Origin: Myxococcales bacterium
GTDB lineage: Bacteria; Myxococcota_A; Polyangia; Palsa-1104; JAEUJZ01
NCBI GenBank assembly: GCA_016794505.1
Contig: JAEUJZ010000093.1
Location: 1-64,000, forward strand
Direction of reading: 5' to 3'
Length of the DNA stretch: 64,000 nt
Positions within the stretch are counted from its first letter, which is position 1. Each line of letters opens with the position of its first letter. Of this stretch, positions 1 to 8,037 are shown in pieces. The notes beneath the pieces were generated by a model, which searched no databases, was not told the DNA's origin, and saw only the letters and a program-made list of their open reading frames with translations. Position numbers and translations under genes: made by a program.

Positions 1-1288
1 AGAAGCTGCACTTCTTCCAGTAGCAGCCGTGGGTCATGGTGAGCTTGTTCCACCAGCCGTCTGAGCGGACGCGCTGGTTGATGTTGTTGGTCTCAAGCGA
101 CGAGAAATAGTCGGCGATGCGCAGATCGGTGTAGTCGGGAGCACCCGCCTCGCTGTGGCGGGCGTCGCCTTCAGGATCGCCGTCGTCATAGATCATCGCG
201 TCATCTTGGCGATGCCACGTGCGCTTGAGCCGCCGCAGACTGCGCGTGCCCTGCAGGTGTTCGACCAAGTTCAGGATGGGTTTTTCGCCGTCGTCGAGCG
301 TGATGAAGTCGACGTAGTCAAAGACGCGTGCGTCCTTCTGTTCGCGCATGCTGGTGTTGAAGAAGCCACCGCCCATCACCACCTTGCTGGCGGGCGCAAG
401 CTGCTTGGTGCGCCGACCGATGCGGAACGCGTAGTACAGGTTGCGAGCGAACGGCACCGTGACGCCGACCAAGTCGGGCTTGGCCAGCGCGAAGTGTTCG
501 TCGAAGCACTCCAAAAGCAGCTCGTCGATGACGTTTGGCGTTCGCTCTAGCTCGACCTGCATGCGCTCGAACGTCGTGCAGCGGTGGACAAAGTCGTCGA
601 AATAGCGATCGACAAGCGTGATCTGGAAATAGGGAAAGATCAGCTCGCGAATCAGCTCGGCGATGTCATACAGAAACAGCGTGCCGACGAACTTGGCGCG
701 ATCGTGGACGGCGATGGTGTTGCCCGTGCCGTCGTACATGTCGAAGCCCTTGTTCAGATCAAAGTGCTTGCCGCGCGGCAGAAAGCCGGGGTGACACAAG
801 CGGTACGCGATGCTGTTGCTGCGCCCCTGCAGAAAGCGAATGACCTCGTCGACCAGCGAGACATAGCGGGCCTGCAAGGACAGCACACGCTGGCTGTGTT
901 CGCTGATTGCCTCGCCTTGGGGACGCCGGCTGCGCACCTCTTCCGCCGCTGCGAAGATTCGCGTCAGCCCACGTCGGCTGAAGATCTTGAGCATCAGCTC
1001 GATGTTCAAGTCGGCCTGCCGCACGCGATACCCGCGGCGCTTGAGAAAACGCGTCAGATACGCAGCCGCCGGATAGGTGTAGTTGGGAGAACAAAACGGC
1101 GGCACGATCAGAAGCGTCGAAATGTCGCGCGCAGCCTTGGGCGATGGCTCGCGGCCGGCCCCCTTCAAGAGGCGCGCGGTGGAAATGATCGGCTCGTTGG
1201 CTTCGATCCCGGCGCTCGCTTCAGCCAGGGCGCAAGCGGCGCCAGCAGCCGTTTCGTCGACGGCTGCAGACGGATTCGGTGGCTGCAT
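1..1288 (-). CDS. B12-binding-domain radical SAM protein (3' part cut by window edge)
   Basis: I translated this frame directly; it has no stop before position 1, so the C-terminus lies outside the window. The ATG at 1288 follows a strong GGGGGGAG ribosome site. After about 45 residues comes a Rossmann-like cobalamin-binding domain (LLIVPPF, then a stretch typical of B12-binding radical SAM enzymes), a second conserved stretch (MGGGFFNTSMR, FDYVDFITLDDGEKP), and at the very edge THGCYWKKCSF. That matches the start of a CxxxCxxC iron-sulfur motif, with two cysteines visible. Such enzymes use methylcobalamin or a B12-like fold with S-adenosylmethionine for methylation or rearrangement; the substrate cannot be named. 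A promoter probably lies in the AT-rich gap at 1390-1424. The domain call is secure, the function open. Confidence 0.85.
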   Translation of the reverse strand, partial: MQPPNPSAAVDETAAGAACALAEASAGIEANEPIISTARLLKGAGREPSPKAARDISTLLIVPPFCSPNYTYPAAAYLTRFLKRRGYRVRQADLNIELMLKIFSRRGLTRIFAAAEEVRSRRPQGEAISEHSQRVLSLQARYVSLVDEVIRFLQGRSNSIAYRLCHPGFLPRGKHFDLNKGFDMYDGTGNTIAVHDRAKFVGTLFLYDIAELIRELIFPYFQITLVDRYFDDFVHRCTTFERMQVELERTPNVIDELLLECFDEHFALAKPDLVGVTVPFARNLYYAFRIGRRTKQLAPASKVVMGGGFFNTSMREQKDARVFDYVDFITLDDGEKPILNLVEHLQGTRSLRRLKRTWHRQDDAMIYDDGDPEGDARHSEAGAPDYTDLRIADYFSSLETNNINQRVRSDGWWNKLTMTHGCYWKKCSF

Positions 1289-1389
1289 CCAGAAACTCCC
1301 CCCTGTCTTTATGATTGTCGCACGCTCGGCCGCGGGGTTGTGCGGCACCACGACGCGACTCTGCCCCGTCTCTGCCAAGCTCGAATCAG

Positions 1390-1424
1390 CAATAAAATTA
1401 ATATTCTATCTTGCTTTTATGTCG
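1390..1424. promoter_or_regulatory. AT-rich island upstream of the radical SAM gene
   Basis: A short A+T-rich stretch in a GC-rich region lies between the end of the beta-lactamase-like gene and the start of the radical SAM gene. It holds an inverted pair ATAAAA (1392-1397) and TTTTAT (1415-1420). Its place just upstream of a minus-strand gene suggests a promoter, but no convincing -35/-10 pair could be fixed. Confidence 0.35.
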
Positions 1425-1466
1425 ATATCGGACGGCTCTCACAACAAGCCTGCGCGACGGGCCGCT

Positions 1467-2444
1467 TCAGCCTGGCCGGCGGCGACCCAGCGCCGTGTGC
1501 GTCGCAAGAGTCGAAAAGTAGCGATGCGCGAGCTGCGCGATGTCGGCCAACGTGCGCTCGGCAGCGGCGCCATCGGGGCTAAATGCGACCACGGCGCTCA
1601 GCACAAAGGGACGTCCCGGCACCAGCACGATGCCGGCTTCCGCGCGCAGACCATCCAAGCTGCCAGGCTTGCTGGCCAGGGGAAGCTCGTCGGGCAGGCC
1701 GCGCGAAAAGAAGCTGTCCTTGGGCACGGACAGGATGTGCAACGCATCGCGGCGCGCTGCCTCTGTAAAGACACCTGGCTGCCAAAGCTGCACGAGCAGG
1801 GTGGTTAGCTCGTCGGTGGTTGCCGTGTTCTCGCTGCCTTTTTGCACCGCCGCCGCGTCGAGCATTTTCCGTCGCAGCCGCGTCTGCGATAAGCCCAAGC
1901 GAGCCGCCAGAGCATTCACCGCGGACATGCCCAGGCGATCGATGAGCGCGTTCGTCGCGGTGTTGTCACTGGTGGCGATCATGTACACGGCCAGCTCACG
2001 CAGGCTCAGCGGACGCAGTGAAGTCGCCGCGCCGCGCGGTCCAGCGAGCCCCATCAGGATCGGACTGCCGTCGATGACATCCTGCGGTCGCAGCGAAAGC
2101 GTCTCGGCAAGCGACAGACTGCCGGCTTCGCTCTGCCGAAAAAGCTCGGCCAGAATCGTCAGCTTGATCGTGCTGGCCACGGCCACAACCACATCGCCGC
2201 GCAGTGCAAAGCGCTGGCCATCCGTCAAGTCGACGAGGCTGACCGCGACGACTCCTTGACTTTCGGCGGCGCGGGCGGAAATCGCGGCCGTCATTTTTTG
2301 CCACAAGCTCTGCGGCCCCGACTGCGGCTGCTCGGCCCCTGCGGCTGCCGCTTTCGTACCCGCTCGCGCCGACAGAGCGAACGCAGCGCTCAGACCCAAC
2401 AGGCAGGCGCATGCCCAGCCCAGGCAACGTGTGAGTCGACGCAT
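1467..2444 (-). CDS. Exported class A beta-lactamase-like serine hydrolase
   Basis: 325 residues, start ATG four bases after the epimerase stop, so surely cotranscribed. The first ~28 residues form a signal peptide (hydrophobic AFALSARA end). Penicillin-interacting motifs are visible: S91-T-I-K94 (nucleophile SxxK), S159-D160-N161 (SDN loop), and K259-P-G where class A enzymes have K-T-G. The segment KGSENTATT around 202-210 aligns with the omega-loop end of class A enzymes, but a Glu at the Glu166 position is not obvious by eye. It could hydrolyse beta-lactams, or act on other peptide or ester bonds; the operon with a murein dipeptide epimerase favours a cell-wall peptide role. Family sure, activity not. 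Confidence 0.85.
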   Translation of the reverse strand: MRRLTRCLGWACACLLGLSAAFALSARAGTKAAAAGAEQPQSGPQSLWQKMTAAISARAAESQGVVAVSLVDLTDGQRFALRGDVVVAVASTIKLTILAELFRQSEAGSLSLAETLSLRPQDVIDGSPILMGLAGPRGAATSLRPLSLRELAVYMIATSDNTATNALIDRLGMSAVNALAARLGLSQTRLRRKMLDAAAVQKGSENTATTDELTTLLVQLWQPGVFTEAARRDALHILSVPKDSFFSRGLPDELPLASKPGSLDGLRAEAGIVLVPGRPFVLSAVVAFSPDGAAAERTLADIAQLAHRYFSTLATHTALGRRRPG

Positions 2445-2448
2445 CGCC

Positions 2449-3612
2449 CTACCCCGCCACCTTGCGCGCCAGCAGTCCCAGCCCCGGTCGATCCGGCAGG
2501 ATCAGGCGCCCGCGCTCGACGCGAACCCCTTGATACGGGTCGTTCGCGATGAGCAGATTGCCGTCGAGATCGACATAGTCAACGAGCGCAGCCAGATGCG
2601 CCGCGGCCGTGATCGTCACCGAGCTTGAGACCATGCAGCCCAGCAGGATCTTGAGCTTGTGTACACGCGCGACATGAATCATGCGCAGCGCCGGCCAGAT
2701 GCCACCACACTTGTCGAGCTTGATCACCACGCCGTCGTACAGCGCCGCAAGCTGCGGGATCGACTCGGCATGCAGGCAGGCTTCGTCGGCGAACAGCGGC
2801 AGCGGACTGTGGCTGCGCAGCCAGCGCTGATCGTCGGTGCGCTCGGCGGGCAGCGGCTGCTCGACGAATTCCACGTCTTGCGTGGCCAGCCAGCGCAAGC
2901 GTCGCAGGGCCAGATCGCGATCCTTCCAGCCCTCGTTGGCATCGACGCGCAGGCGCTGCTTGCTGACTGCGCGCACTGCCGACAGCGTCGCTTCGTCGCT
3001 GTCTAGACCGACCTTGATCTTTAGAACCTCGAAGTCGGCGGCCTCTCGCACTTTTTTCTGCGTCATCTCGGGTCGATCGATGCCGATGGACATGCTGGTC
3101 GGCGGCAGGCTGCGCGGGTCTAGGCCCAGATAGCGGTACAAAGGGACGCCCAAGCGCTGCGTCACCCAGTCGGTCAGCGCTAGATCAATGGCGGCCTTGG
3201 CAGCGAACTCGCCAGGTCGCGCCCGCAGCATGGCATCGAGCAGCGCGGCGAACTTCCAGGGGTCACCGCGCTCGATCAGCGGACGCAGGGTCTCGACGGC
3301 GGCAAGCGCTGTCTCGACCGACTCGTGATAGCGCGGAATCGGTGCCCCTTCGCCGCGGCCGATGACGCCATCGCGCAGGTATTCGGCATAGCAGACATCG
3401 CGGTGCGTGCTGCTCGACATCACCGTGGTCCAGGTGTGGCGAAGCTGCAGCCGCATGCTACGCGCCTGCAAGCGCCCAAGCGGCGACGGCTCAGCGCTGC
3501 GATCCGGGCGCGGTACCGCCGTTGCCGACGAGGTCTGCGCCCACGCGCGGCCACTGCCCAGGAGCAACGTAGAAGCTGAAAGCGACTGCAAGCACTGTCT
3601 TCGCGTCTGCAT
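2449..3612 (-). CDS. Tat-exported dipeptide epimerase (enolase superfamily)
   Basis: 387 residues from the ATG at 3612. This start gives a twin-arginine-like signal (MQTRRQCLQS, then a leucine-rich core ending GRAWA); a GTG at 3663 would add 17 residues and overlap terC. Enolase-superfamily muconate-lactonizing subgroup residues are present: KIK (K198, K200), metal ligands D224 (RVDANEGW), E251 (FVEQP) and D276 (FADE), the second base in VIKLDK (K298), and DLDGNLL near the C-terminus, typical of L-Ala-D/L-Glu epimerases. Those enzymes epimerise dipeptides from murein and are normally cytoplasmic, so the export signal is unusual. It sits between terC and the beta-lactamase-like gene in one operon. 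The substrate is inferred from family resemblance only. Confidence 0.85.
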   Translation of the reverse strand: MQTRRQCLQSLSASTLLLGSGRAWAQTSSATAVPRPDRSAEPSPLGRLQARSMRLQLRHTWTTVMSSSTHRDVCYAEYLRDGVIGRGEGAPIPRYHESVETALAAVETLRPLIERGDPWKFAALLDAMLRARPGEFAAKAAIDLALTDWVTQRLGVPLYRYLGLDPRSLPPTSMSIGIDRPEMTQKKVREAADFEVLKIKVGLDSDEATLSAVRAVSKQRLRVDANEGWKDRDLALRRLRWLATQDVEFVEQPLPAERTDDQRWLRSHSPLPLFADEACLHAESIPQLAALYDGVVIKLDKCGGIWPALRMIHVARVHKLKILLGCMVSSSVTITAAAHLAALVDYVDLDGNLLIANDPYQGVRVERGRLILPDRPGLGLLARKVAG

Positions 3613-3662
3613 GCGCGAACCATAGCGAGTCTGCGCAGCCCGGGAAACAGGCAGTCGCGCCA

Positions 3663-4436
3663 CTACGGTGTGCCTGAATGTGGCTCTGCCAAAGACGAGT
3701 GCCGCAGCGCGATCGGCTCACCCCCTGCGCGGAGACGCAGGTTGAGCAGCTCGACGAAAAAGGAAAAGACCAGCGCGAAGTACAGATAGCCGCGCGGGAT
3801 GTGCTGTCCCAGTCCGTCTGCAACCAGCGTGAAACCGATCAGCATCAGGAAGGACAGCGCCAGGACTTTCATCGTGGGGTGGCGCTGCACGAAACGCGAG
3901 ATCGCCGGAGCGAACGCCAGCATCACGCCGGTTGCACAGAGCACGGCCGCGACCATCACCCAGATCTGACCGGCCATTCCGACAGCCGTGATGACCGAGT
4001 CCAGCGAGAACACCATGTCCAACAAGGCGATCTGGAGCACGATCCATCGGAAGGAAACTCCCGACTGTCCAGGCGGCACGTCGCCGTGAGCCTCGTCTGT
4101 CGCTTCCAACTTGCCGTGTAGCTCGATGGTGCTCTTGGCCATCAGGAACAGACCACCAACCAGCAAGATCAGGTCGCGGCCCGAAAGGTCACCAAGAAAG
4201 CCAGGCAGCCCAAGCGGGGTGCGCAAGCGCATCACCCAGGACAGAAGAGACAGCAGGCACAGGCGCGAGCCGACCGCCAACAGCAGGCCGATCCGCTGCG
4301 CCCGTGGACGCTGTGCAACGGGCAGCTTCGCAGCCAGGATGGACAAAAAAATGATGTTGTCGATCCCCAACAGGATCTCAAGCGCCGTCAGCGTAAGCAG
4401 GGAACCTAACGTAGCAAGCAGCGGTGCGCTGTCCAT
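3663..4436 (-). CDS. TerC family integral membrane protein
   Basis: 257 residues with seven or more hydrophobic segments. Conserved acidic membrane motifs of the TerC/Alx family are visible near the N-terminus (EILLGIDNIIF) and in the middle (LLDMVFSLDSVITA). Alx/TerC relatives export or sense manganese or other metals. The ATG at 4436 was chosen because GGAGG lies about 10 bases upstream; a GTG at 4445 is too close to it. It follows hpf by 85 bases and precedes the epimerase without a gap, so it belongs to the same transcript. No yybP-ykoY riboswitch was recognised upstream. Family confident, substrate unknown. Confidence 0.9.
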   Translation of the reverse strand: MDSAPLLATLGSLLTLTALEILLGIDNIIFLSILAAKLPVAQRPRAQRIGLLLAVGSRLCLLSLLSWVMRLRTPLGLPGFLGDLSGRDLILLVGGLFLMAKSTIELHGKLEATDEAHGDVPPGQSGVSFRWIVLQIALLDMVFSLDSVITAVGMAGQIWVMVAAVLCATGVMLAFAPAISRFVQRHPTMKVLALSFLMLIGFTLVADGLGQHIPRGYLYFALVFSFFVELLNLRLRAGGEPIALRHSSLAEPHSGTP

Positions 4437-4521
4437 GTGGCCCACTCCTCCGTCTCTGCCCGTTTGGGGATGCCGCGCGGCGACGCACCCTGCCTGCGAT
4501 TCGCCGAGTGCTGGCCGGCGG

Positions 4522-4830
4522 CTATCTGCGCTCTAGCTGGCGCGCCAAGGTCCTGCGGGCGGCGTCGCCCAGACGATCGCTGGCGGCGCTGATCGCGCTG
4601 CGAATGTCGGAATGCGTGCGCTCGACGATCAGCTCTTTGTCGGCCAAGTGCGTGCGCAGTCGGCAGCGCTCGGCGATGCCGCCGCGCGGGCCGTCTTCGT
4701 CGCGCAGGTACACATGCACATGTCCGATGTGGGGCTCTAGCCGCGACAGCGCGAAGTGCAGTCGGTTGTCGATCAGCCGATACAGCTCGTCCGTAAGTTC
4801 GATCCTGTGTGCGTGAACGGTAAAGCGCAT
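4522..4830 (-). CDS. hpf: Short ribosome hibernation promoting factor (HPF/RaiA family)
   Basis: 102 residues beginning MRFTVHAHRIELTDEL, a beta-alpha-beta-beta-beta-alpha fold typical of short HPF/YfiA proteins that bind the 30S decoding centre in stressed cells. VHVYLRDEDGPRGG and LIVERTHSDIRSAISAASDRLGDAARR match the conserved core. The ATG at 4830 is preceded by AAAGGAG at ideal spacing; an in-frame extension to 4923 runs through an AT-rich leader and is unlikely to be translated. The leader carries two stem-loops described separately, so translation may be controlled. It is first in a four-gene operon with terC, epimerase and beta-lactamase-like genes. Confidence 0.88.
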   Translation of the reverse strand: MRFTVHAHRIELTDELYRLIDNRLHFALSRLEPHIGHVHVYLRDEDGPRGGIAERCRLRTHLADKELIVERTHSDIRSAISAASDRLGDAARRTLARQLERR

Positions 4831-4831
4831 G

Positions 4832-4847
4832 GTGGACTCCTTTCCAC
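4832..4847 (-). promoter_or_regulatory. hpf leader hairpin with the Shine-Dalgarno in the loop
   Basis: In the mRNA sense the arms are GTGGA and TCCAC (perfect 5-bp stem) and the six-base loop is AAGGAG, the hpf ribosome-binding site. The stem ends one base before the ATG at 4830. A loop-presented ribosome site can set initiation rate or be a protein or ribosome target. Structure is predicted by eye only. Confidence 0.5.
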
Positions 4848-4866
4848 AGACCGATGATCCGTCTGT
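4846..4866. promoter_or_regulatory. 21-bp near-perfect palindrome in the hpf leader
   Basis: The outer arms ACAGAC and GTCTGT are perfect and the inner GAT-g-ATC continues the symmetry. Nine of ten base pairs match around a central G at 4856. It touches the ribosome-site hairpin on its hpf side. It may be a repressor operator or an RNA stem-loop. Confidence 0.5.
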
Positions 4867-4883
4867 CACTAGGATGCCAGCAG

Positions 4884-4945
4884 GCATAGGATATAAATTA
4901 TCTATAATTTTTTTGATCTCCATTCATTTTTTCTATCCATTGTTT
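4884..4945. promoter_or_regulatory. AT-rich divergent promoter region, hpf / exported protein
   Basis: About 60 bp of strongly A+T-rich sequence (runs of T and TATAAATTAT-like stretches) lies between hpf on the minus strand and the exported protein at 5110 on the plus strand. Several TATAAT-like hexamers are possible on the minus strand, so an exact promoter is not called. Confidence 0.4.
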
Positions 4946-5109
4946 CCCCTTTGTGCGGCATCTATGACCGTGCTTCGTGGGCCGAACACAGCGATTCTAT
5001 CCGTCGGGTCTGACACGCCAGAGGGCCCTGCAGAGGCGATCCGGTCCACGCTGCGTCCTTGCGATTCCTATTCCGTATCGACACAACTTGAAGCCTGGAG
5101 TGTACGAAT

Positions 5110-5856
5110 ATGCCGATCACGCACCGTGACCGTCTCGCACGCTCGCTGTTGCTCAGCCTGTTTGTCGCTGTGTCGCAGCTGCTGCCCGGCTCAGCGTCTG
5201 CGCAGCAAGCCATCGTCACGCTGCCTTCTGCCGATATCACCGAGCCACGGGTCTTCTTTGCGATGAAGGAATCGCAGCTGCGCGCCTGGGGTCAGAAACC
5301 GATGTGGAATGCGACGTTCTTTCTGACCTATGGCATCGGCTATCACACCGAGCTGGCAGCGACTTTTTTCAACATCGGCGTCCCGCGCACCGACCACGCA
5401 TCCGTCGCGCTAGGCAGTAAGTCGGCGCTGCCCCTGTTTACCGATGCGCTACCGAGCCTGGATATCAAGCTGACCGCGGGCGCCATGGGGCTGGTCTCTC
5501 TCGACGGAAAGGGGCTGGGCCACTGGCTGTATACCCACCTGAGCCTGCGCCTGCCGCGGCTCGCGACGCGTATCAGCGCAGGCATCAGCCAGGGCAGCGC
5601 CGTGCTGTTTCTGCAGGAACACGCCACCAGCTTCATCGCGGCCATTGAGCAGCCGATCCCAGGGCTGCATGGTCTGACAGTGACCGCCGAGTGGTTCTCG
5701 GGCAGCCACGATCTGTCGAACCTGATCATCGGAGCCGCGTATCACCCAAGCCCGCGCTGGATCTTCGTGCTGGGCTATAAGATCCCGACCAAGGATCGTG
5801 AGATCACCGTCGAGGAACAGGCACTGGTGGGAGAAGTGGGCTTCTTCTTTCGCTAA
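5110..5856 (+). CDS. Exported protein, probable outer-membrane barrel, unknown function
   Basis: 248 residues. The N-terminus (RSLLLSLFVAVSQLLPGSASAQQ) is a clear Sec signal with cleavage after ASA. The mature part alternates polar and hydrophobic residues in short strands (TFFLTYGIGYHTELAATFF, WLYTHLSLRLP, WIFVLGYKIPT) and ends in VGEVGFFFR, an aromatic C-terminal residue pattern often seen in outer-membrane beta-barrels. GGAG lies about 10 bases before the ATG. No family was recognised. It stands alone downstream of the AT-rich divergent region. Confidence 0.75.
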   Translation: MPITHRDRLARSLLLSLFVAVSQLLPGSASAQQAIVTLPSADITEPRVFFAMKESQLRAWGQKPMWNATFFLTYGIGYHTELAATFFNIGVPRTDHASVALGSKSALPLFTDALPSLDIKLTAGAMGLVSLDGKGLGHWLYTHLSLRLPRLATRISAGISQGSAVLFLQEHATSFIAAIEQPIPGLHGLTVTAEWFSGSHDLSNLIIGAAYHPSPRWIFVLGYKIPTKDREITVEEQALVGEVGFFFR

Positions 5857-5938
5857 CCAGCGCACACCCGCACCGCTCGACCGGGGTCTTGCTCAGCCGC
5901 CCCGCAATGCCTGCGCGCACTGATAGAATGACCGTCTC

Positions 5939-7099
5939 ATGGTGCCGCGATTTCTGATCCTTCTCAGCCTGGCCACGCTGATCCTTGTGGGCCTTCACTA
6001 TTACGTGTTCGAGCGCGCGTGCCGCTATCTGACGCTGAGTCCGCCTGAGCAGCGGCTGCTCAAGTACGCGCTGTCCGCGGCCTTCTTGCTGGTGTGGACG
6101 GCGATGCCGCTGGGGCGCTTGCTGACGATGGACGCAGCCCGCCCGCTGTTCTATGTCGCATTTATCTGGCTGGGCACGCTGGTGCTGCTGTCGGTGGGCT
6201 TGCTGTTTGGCGACATCGCGCGCTGGCTGTCCATGCTGTTTCCCGTCGAGGTCGAGCGACGCGCCTGGCTGCAGCAGCTAATCGGTCGAGCCAGCTTGGG
6301 TCTGGGCGCAGCGCTGTCCGGCTATGCGCTTGTGCAAGGTCTGCGACGGGTGGCGGTCAAGCAAGTGGCGGTGCCGGTGCGCGATCTGCCCGCGGTGCTG
6401 GATGGCCTGCGCATCGTGCAGATCACCGATTTACACATCGGACCGACGCTGCGCGGGCCCTGGCTGCGGCACGTGGTAGAGACGATCAATACGCTGCGCC
6501 CCGATGTCATCGCCATCACGGGCGATCTGGTCGACGGGCCGGTGGCGGCACTCAGGCCGCACATTGCGCCGCTTGCCGACCTGAAGGCCAAGCACGGCAC
6601 GTTCTTTGTCACGGGCAATCACGAATACTACGCCGGCCCCAACGAGTGGATCGCTGAGCTACGTCGCCTGGGGCTGCGCGTGCTGCGCAACGAGCGCGTC
6701 ACCTTGGTTCACGATCCCGCGCAGGCGCAAGACAGCCGGCTGGATATCGCCGGAGTCGACGACTTTCACAGCCACTCATTTCCCGGTCACGGCCCCGATC
6801 TGCCCCGCGCGCTGGATGGCCGCGATCGCAGCCTGCCGCTTGTGCTATTGGCCCATCAGCCGCTGGCCATCCACGAAGCGGTCGAGCATGGCGTCACGCT
6901 GCAGCTTTCGGGACACACCCACGGTGGCCAGATCTGGCCCTGGGGGTATTTCGTGCGCCTGCAGCAGCCGTTCGTCGTCGGACTGCACCGCATCAAAGAG
7001 ACCTTCCTATACGTTAGCTGCGGCACCGGATACTGGGGTCCGCCGATGCGCTTGGCCGCCCCCGCCGAGATCACCGAGCTTCGCCTGCAGCGCGCGTAA
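5939..7099 (+). CDS. Membrane-anchored calcineurin-like metallophosphoesterase (YkuE-like)
   Basis: 386 residues. Four hydrophobic segments fill the first ~125 residues, followed by a cytoplasmic or periplasmic phosphoesterase domain. All family motifs are present in order: DLHIG (about 164-168), GDLVDG, GNHEYY and GHTHGGQ. These bind a dimetal centre and hydrolyse phosphomono- or diesters; YkuE-type relatives are linked to envelope lipids. No clear ribosome site precedes the ATG at 5939. A TAGAAT hexamer ends nine bases before the start, so the message may have a very short leader. It is followed by the Smr gene. Confidence 0.9.
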   Translation: MVPRFLILLSLATLILVGLHYYVFERACRYLTLSPPEQRLLKYALSAAFLLVWTAMPLGRLLTMDAARPLFYVAFIWLGTLVLLSVGLLFGDIARWLSMLFPVEVERRAWLQQLIGRASLGLGAALSGYALVQGLRRVAVKQVAVPVRDLPAVLDGLRIVQITDLHIGPTLRGPWLRHVVETINTLRPDVIAITGDLVDGPVAALRPHIAPLADLKAKHGTFFVTGNHEYYAGPNEWIAELRRLGLRVLRNERVTLVHDPAQAQDSRLDIAGVDDFHSHSFPGHGPDLPRALDGRDRSLPLVLLAHQPLAIHEAVEHGVTLQLSGHTHGGQIWPWGYFVRLQQPFVVGLHRIKETFLYVSCGTGYWGPPMRLAAPAEITELRLQRA

Positions 7100-7129
7100 A
7101 ACCGGCCGCGAGCACACGCTCTTCCCGCC

Positions 7130-7480
7130 ATGAACGAACGCCGCACAGATCGCAGAACCCCTTCGGACGCTGCGCCGCTCCAGGCAGAGGACGAAGCGCT
7201 GATCGAGATCCCGATCGACGGCGTCTTGGACCTGCACACGTTTCGGCCCGGCGAGGTCAAAGAGCTGGTGCCCGACTACATCACGGCCTGCATCGAGCGC
7301 GGCATCTTGGCGCTGCGCATCATCCACGGCAAAGGCCGCGGCATCTTGCGAGCGCACGTGCGAGCCATCTTGGCCCGCGACCCGCGCGTCGCCGAGATCC
7401 GCAACGCCGACGAGCGCGCCGGCAGCTTCGGCGCCACCTTGGTGACGCTCCTTCCTGCAGAGCGCAAAGGGGAAGGCTGA
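7130..7480 (+). CDS. Small Smr-domain protein
   Basis: 116 residues with a single Smr (small MutS-related) domain: LDLHTF near residue 29 in place of the usual LDLHG, then IIHGKGRGIL (about 64-73) and SFGATLVTLL. Smr domains bind or nick nucleic acid; stand-alone Smr proteins include endonucleases that rescue collided ribosomes, but the role here is unproven. Its stop overlaps the start of the pentapeptide-repeat gene as TGATG, so the two are translationally coupled. Confidence 0.85.
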   Translation: MNERRTDRRTPSDAAPLQAEDEALIEIPIDGVLDLHTFRPGEVKELVPDYITACIERGILALRIIHGKGRGILRAHVRAILARDPRVAEIRNADERAGSFGATLVTLLPAERKGEG

Positions 7481-8037
7481 TGCAGACCCAAGGACGCCCC
7501 GAGCTTGCGGCACGCTGGCTGACGGCAGATGGCGCCCGCGTGCGGGGACGGCTGCTCGAACGACTGCGCCAGGGGGATGATCTTTGGGGACAGGTGTTAC
7601 ACGGGTTTCCATACGCCGAGGAGATCCACCGGACCGAAGATCTGCGGGGGATTGATCTGTCGGGCGAGCCGCTGCCGCGGACCGTCCTGCGCTTCGCCTG
7701 TCTTGAGGGCGCGTGCTTCGATCGATGCGACCTTTCGCACGCCGACATGCAGGGAGCCACGCTGCACCACGCGTCGTTCATCGGTGCTCATTTGGTTGGC
7801 GCCATTCTCGTCGGTGTACATGCCAACGGTGCCTGCTTTGATGAGGCCGATCTAAGCCACGCGCTGCTCGATGCCAGCGAGCTCTGTGGAGCGAGCTTTC
7901 GTCGCGGGCGGCTGACGAAAACCGACCTGACCTTGTCGAAGCTATCCGGGGCCGACTTCCGCGGCGCCGATCTGACCGACACTCGTTTCGGTACGGCAAC
8001 GCTCGACGGCGCCCTCTGGGACCGCCAGCGCTCGTGA
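7480..8037 (+). CDS. Pentapeptide-repeat protein
   Basis: 185 residues with tandem A(D/N)Lxx units from about residue 50 to 180: LRGIDLSG, LEGACFDRCDLSHADMQGATLHHASFIGAHLVGAIL, ANGACFDEADLSHALLDASELCGASF, LTKTDLTLSKLSGADFRGADLTDTRFGTATLDGALW. Such repeats fold as a right-handed square beta-helix. Some relatives (Qnr, MfpA) mimic DNA and shield gyrase, while most have no known role. The start shares bases with the Smr stop (TGATG) and AAGGGGAAGG supplies a ribosome site. A 37-codon ORF follows in the same coupled arrangement. Confidence 0.9.
   Translation: MQTQGRPELAARWLTADGARVRGRLLERLRQGDDLWGQVLHGFPYAEEIHRTEDLRGIDLSGEPLPRTVLRFACLEGACFDRCDLSHADMQGATLHHASFIGAHLVGAILVGVHANGACFDEADLSHALLDASELCGASFRRGRLTKTDLTLSKLSGADFRGADLTDTRFGTATLDGALWDRQRS

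Noticed and set aside
4437..4521. Manganese riboswitch (yybP-ykoY) before terC
   Set aside because: The 85-base gap is too short and lacks the conserved loops.
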